Of a DNA stretch of 64,000 nucleotides, positions 59,358 to 64,000 are shown one piece after another. The translations under genes were made by a program, and so were the position numbers. Positions within the stretch are counted from its first letter, which is position 1. Each line of letters begins with the position of its first letter. This DNA is from Tubulanus polymorphus. Taxonomy: Eukaryota > Nemertea > Palaeonemertea > Tubulaniformes > Tubulanidae. The notes beneath the pieces were generated by a model, which did no database searches, had not been told where the DNA came from, and worked only from the letters and a program-made list of their open reading frames with translations. The stretch lies in assembly GCF_964204645.1 (NCBI RefSeq), contig NC_134026.1, positions 4,712,001-4,776,000 of the forward strand, given 5' to 3'.

Positions 59358-61255
59358 TATCTGGTATTGTAGCGTAGCCAAATGAGAACCATTTAATGCC
59401 GTTTGACACGAGATATACATTTCGTTTGTCATTATTTTCTAGCGCACGTTTCGCTGGTGGTGCATGATTAATATAGATTTTCTGAATACAACAAGATGCG
59501 AGTGCTGGGAAATTGTGTGACGAATTGTATCCATTTTGATCGATTGTTGTCCCAGGGTTTGAAAAATAAGCCTTTTTTATTGTGCACCGCGCTAAAACCG
59601 TGATTTATCCATCAAGTAGGCTGTCTATGAGATAGGTATATAGCGAGATCATCCATTGCCGCGTGTGACGGTTGGCCCTGAAATGACAAGATATTTAGGG
59701 TGTTCAGCTTCCGTATTTGAATTTCGAGAACCGTTCATATTTTGGATAAAAGATGTTCCACTTATGCGATTGAACACGTGACACTCTTGCTGATGAGTTG
59801 TCGAATCTGAATTCATTTTAAAATCTGAATTTTTATTCCGTAGTAAATTTTGTTTATAGTTGAAATTATTCCTGAGTGTGTGTCTCTCTCCCTCTCTCGC
59901 TCTGACTACCGTCGAATCCTCGGCATTTTAAGCTGTCGTCATAAATTGCCGCGACGTCTGACAAGCACGAGATTAAACGACTTAGCAATTATTGATGACT
60001 GCCGTTATTTAGGATTAAAACTCGTCTCTGGGAATTTACCGCGAAATCATTTGTTACGAACAGAGAATTGAATGCGTATCGCCCGGGACGAATCGGGGAC
60101 AAAAATGAAATACCTACCCATTCCACGGTCTACGCTAATACCCAATGCTAACCTCGGTAGAGCTATGCGCGTGATCTAATCTTTTAATCCTAAGAGCTGC
60201 GGATTCTTTGTCGTATTCGGTATATTGAATTACAGTCAACAGTTTTTTTTTCTGAGAACGGAACATTTGTATCTTGTCTCGGAACTAGTCAAGATAAACC
60301 CTCGATATACCAGGTAACTAGTAGGTGACTAACGGAATGTAGGATATTTACCGGGGGATTATTACTTGTCACAACACCACTATACTCTCCGATAACGCCA
60401 CAATCCTGTATCGCCGATGTGGATGGTATTTTATCCATGGTTTGACTAGTTTTAACAATTTCCATATACTTAGATCTCCTTATAAACAAACTCACTTGCA
60501 AAGGGTAAGAAAATAATTTGTGATCAAATTCATGTTTATCGTGTTCAAATACGATGTTTAAAACATTGTCTTTCTAGACATTGTCTACATTTACGTCTAG
60601 CAGCATCAGCGGGTCATCATTCTGATGTATACGTCATCCAACATTTATGGTAATTCGGACCTTATCTTCACAGCCAGGCTTACCGTAGTTATGAATATAA
60701 ACTAAGGGATAGACATATTTCTTAGGATCCAATCGTAATATCAAGACGGATTACTTTCCTACCGTCATGCTCAACAGTCTGACACAACATTCTTAGCTGT
60801 GAATCTTATGAAATATTAATCGAAATTTCTCGATTCTGCGACGCACGCATTTGAGATTTGGACCTCAGTTTTTCCGGATGCAGTCCCAGTTCCACATCGT
60901 GATGTAGTCGGTAATCTTGCGGTGGTGCGCCGAACTGTATCTAGGATTTCAGGTTTGTATGCAACAGGTGGTCAAATGAATTACCATACGATTATTTAAT
61001 TACGATATTTGTTATCTAATTATCTCGAATGGAATGAGACCGAATCCCATGGCGATACATAGCTTTGCTATTGCAGTTTATTGACCATCAGAGATAGGCG
61101 GACGCGTGGAGAAAGGGATGGATGACAAATAATGATAGCGGGTGAAGGTCTACATTATTTTCAAACGCTGGTTTTCAGTCAAAAGGTATAAAATACATAA
61201 TGCGCTGATATTGAACAGTTTCATACGTAAGTAAAACTTCATTGAAACAACCACA

Positions 61256-61393
61256 GGGCCGTATCTTGCATTTGAATTCTAGGGGACAGAGGAACCCGAA
61301 AAAATGACGCTTCTAGGGTATAATAATGATATTTTGAAAAATGGAACTTTTCAAAAGATTCTATGGGGGACAATTGCTATATACGGCCCTGAA
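61256..61393. mobile_element. MITE with CAGGGCCGTA ends, copy 2
   Basis: Starts cagggccgtatcttg and ends tatatacggccctg, the same terminal motif as 59206-59357. The interiors are diverged. CAGGG ends are common among hAT-type elements, but no clear 8-bp target duplication is visible at either copy. Confidence 0.65.
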
Positions 61394-63607
61394 AAAGTTC
61401 GCATAGACACAAAACGTTTGCCCAAATTTGAGTTGTATTTTCACTTGGAAAGGTTACCCCAAGGAAGAAGATGAGCGTTGAATAACTGCATTTCTACCTG
61501 ATTCAGATGTCATTTCTGTCGGTAGCCAATAGGGAATTTCAGACATGAACTCATCATTTAATCATACACTTATTACGTAAGTCATATCAGATTTCCAGTG
61601 CATCTTTACCTTTTGAAGCGTATCAATTCTGTGGATCCGAAAGCGGCTTGTGTCGGCTATCGGTATTTCTGGTTGTCGTGCTGGATATGCCTCAATATAA
61701 TGTCTAATGTGTAGCTACAAGGTCTGATAGATTGTCACTAATGTGCATCTTTTGTTTTCTATTCTCTGTTGCTTGGTCACGTTCTTTTTGAGCGGCATTA
61801 TTTTCCAATATTATGTTGTGTCTTCATGATTGTCTCTGTTGTCATGTTGTAGAAAGTAAATGCAAAATAACCATGTTTGTCCATCCACAGGATCCACCAA
61901 AAAGTCGCTATACACGGACTTGTTTCAAGATAGTTGTTGGCTCCTAACCTGAATTACGAGGCTCTTGTACTTATACTTAAGCTGATGAATATTGTAGTAC
62001 CTACTCCATTAATCAATTTAAATTGGTCATGCTCGTTTCAAACGAGTTTACACAATCGAAGACGTTCTTCTCGTTTTACATATATTCATCATCATTATAC
62101 CTTTTAGTCAATCTGTTAATCACAGCTGAAGCTCTGTTAGACGCTTTTCGCATTTTTAAGAATACCTACCGTAGTTGTTTTCGTTGTCATCCTGGGCTTG
62201 AATAATAAACCGCGTTTACTTCTTTGTGTTATGATCCAAATGGCTCTTAAACAACACTTTGCTGTTCTTATTCATTGTTTGCGAGCTATCGGAAAAAAGT
62301 GGTACATTTTCATAACCATCGTATGGCCGTCGTTTGACTACGACATGCCATCGATCCAGACCAACTAACAGCCAATAAACAACAGCAACGAGACTAGCCA
62401 TATGCGGGGAGCATTTCTTACCCTTGTAACTTCCAACTCTTAGTCACCAACCTGAACAGATGTTAAGATTTGTTCATTTTATTCAAGTAAGATCGTTGTA
62501 TTCTAGTTGAACCGAAGTCCGTCATTAGCTCACTCGCACCGCGCTTAATGTATTTGCAGTATTTGCCGATTGTTCGAGCTTATAGTTTTCCGGCATTAAT
62601 TCTATGAGAAATGCCCTTCGGGGTTTTCGCGTGCTTCGCCACTAAATGTTACTGATATGAACCGAGGGCAGCGGTTCACAAACTGTCTCAACTTCATTAG
62701 CGGTTCGTATTGATTTTATTAATATCTCGCCGGAGCTAGACAAAATTCTACGTTATTAAGAATATATTTGATGTGCCCACTTACATACATTGATTATTTG
62801 CGGGGCTGTGCCGCGATAACAATTACGAATTTCGTCTATAATTTTCGTACACGGCCGACATATCTCTGCATCCGAGACCACACTGTATACGACCTTCACG
62901 AGGTTCTCGTCCTGCGCGCGCCGATTCAACAAGTTCAACGCGCGCGCATAAACAACCTTCGAATGAACTTGCTATCCCATCAGATACTCGCGTGCTTTAT
63001 GGTGTCAATCGCGGCTTATTAAGGAAGTGATAAAACGTCAATTTGTCATGTAAATATCTCCCGACACAATCGCACAAATCAAGTTGTTTTATTTATTGCT
63101 TCGAGGACTTGCTTTTTCCTTCGTCGATAATCTGTATCCCCATGAATGATTAATGTAACAAAGATTTCGCTGATTTTCTAACATAGATCATCTTGTTTTT
63201 CTTCTATGATGCTCTCTCGTCGACGGACTCGAAATACGAAAGTCTTCATCAATTAGACGATTTTGCTTTCGATATTATTCGTTCACGGCTGTCACTTTGC
63301 GGCGAAGCTTCGACCTAGATTCCAGCTCCTTTGAAATGTTGAAATCCTATTCCGTGCGGAACGACTTAAATGGACCTCGTGGATTTGATTCTGTCGTTTG
63401 TTGCATGCAGTCTCCATTTCAGCGAACATCGCCGGGCAACAATGTGGCTAATTGCGGCAGTTATCCGTAGGGATGTTAATAGACGGTTGGAAAGGAGTTG
63501 AATGCAAATGGTTAGATTAACAGTAAACAGTATTCCGGTACATGGACATTTATTTCGTGGCCAGTCATCACCTCTCCATTTGCTATATGTAGCATGTTCT
63601 ATATCAT

Positions 63608-63945
63608 TTATATATATACGAATGTGCACTTTATGCCGAAAATATACATAAATTCCCTTGTAATATTGATTAGACCCATATGATAAGAAATGCCACCAAT
63701 CCCTGAAAATGTTTCGTGATGTATCTGTATCTGTATCGTAAAACTGTATCTTCTGTTCCTAATAACAGTGGATAAGTCGACGTTGACAACTTTCCCATTG
63801 ACATCTATGAAAAACGTCTCAAACATCTGCAAGGTTGTTGTTATGTTCCTCGGTCGGTCTTGGCTGAATTTCTGCCAAGACACGCCGTCATTTCCTGCAG
63901 GATTAATGATAACAAATATTTCAACATTGGTTTTTGTTTTCTCTT
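63608..63945 (-). CDS. Possible partial exon of a gene beyond the window
   Basis: On the minus strand an acceptor-like TGTCTATAG is followed by an open frame with protein-like composition (GCKEKTKTNVEIFVIINPAG, then NDGVSWQKFSQDRP). No good donor or neighbouring exon was found, so the 3' limit is uncertain. The 'NDGVSWQ' phrase recalls discoidin-like domains, but this is weak and no assignment is made. Confidence 0.2.
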
Positions 63946-64000
63946 TACAACCTATAGACACTGTGGATCTTTGAAATGGCTTACAGGTACCGTATATTAT

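Larger units (their letters stand above)
51881..64000. other. 12-kb gene-poor region
   Basis: No exon chain could be built on either strand. Besides the MITEs and microsatellite listed, there are scattered short ORFs without splice context. The stretch 56920-57350 is less AT-rich and has overlapping ORFs on both strands with Ala/Leu runs from a GCT/GCC-rich tract, but no homology or splice support. It may be intronic or regulatory DNA of a gene beyond the window. Confidence 0.4.

Overview
Eukaryotic (metazoan) DNA. The genes are split by many short introns with GT-AG signals, the sequence is AT-rich, and miniature transposons, tRNA-derived repeats and microsatellites are common. Protein-level matches made from memory (cyclin J, WDR1/AIP1, LAR-type receptor-phosphatase Ig domains, a CARD) point to a bilaterian invertebrate. 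An element built like the 'pearl'/helentron-like repeats of bivalves suggests a mollusc or another lophotrochozoan, but that is only an inference. No bacterial, organellar or viral gene was recognised.

Left third (1-26.5 kb): four compact multi-exon genes. (1) A plus-strand coiled-coil gene, 582-6277, about 400 aa, with a CxC-x7-CxC cysteine cluster. (2) A minus-strand coiled-coil gene, 13249-9175, 11 exons, 419 aa, convergent with gene 1. (3) Plus-strand cyclin J, 14329-16594, 5 exons, 294 aa, divergent from gene 2. (4) Minus-strand WDR1/actin-interacting protein 1, 26509-18637, 15 exons, 606 aa, convergent with cyclin J. The WDR1 model closes in frame at the length I recall for the vertebrate protein only if one intron (20570-21119) is a minor-spliceosome AT-AC intron, and its donor, branch point and AC end are all visible.

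Middle (26.5-39.1 kb): no supported gene. It is a repeat landscape: several MITEs, a large inverted duplication (about 29.9-30.84 kb against 32.74-36.4 kb), a 1432-bp TTAA-flanked transposon inserted in one arm with its empty site preserved in the other arm, a second 1.27-kb transposon carrying a 60-bp minisatellite, and other tandem repeats.

Right-centre (39.1-51.9 kb): the most unusual region. A minus-strand gene (41917-39164, 5 exons, 566 aa) encodes an N-terminal CARD followed by a coiled coil and a basic tail. Just upstream on the same strand is a secreted protein gene (50162-42403) with a signal peptide and 14 immunoglobulin domains of the LAR-RPTP Ig1/Ig2/Ig3 types plus a degenerate Ig3 tail, and with no FN3, transmembrane or phosphatase domain. 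All its introns are phase 1. It has grown by tandem duplication, most recently by a 2.3-kb unit whose two copies are nearly identical. A single-exon 308-aa basic, SP-motif-rich protein (50954-51880, plus) lies head-to-head with it.

Right end (51.9-64 kb): gene-poor, with MITEs, a long TA/TACG/TACA microsatellite and a few weak ORFs. One of these (about 63.6-63.95 kb, minus) might be an exon of a gene running off the window.
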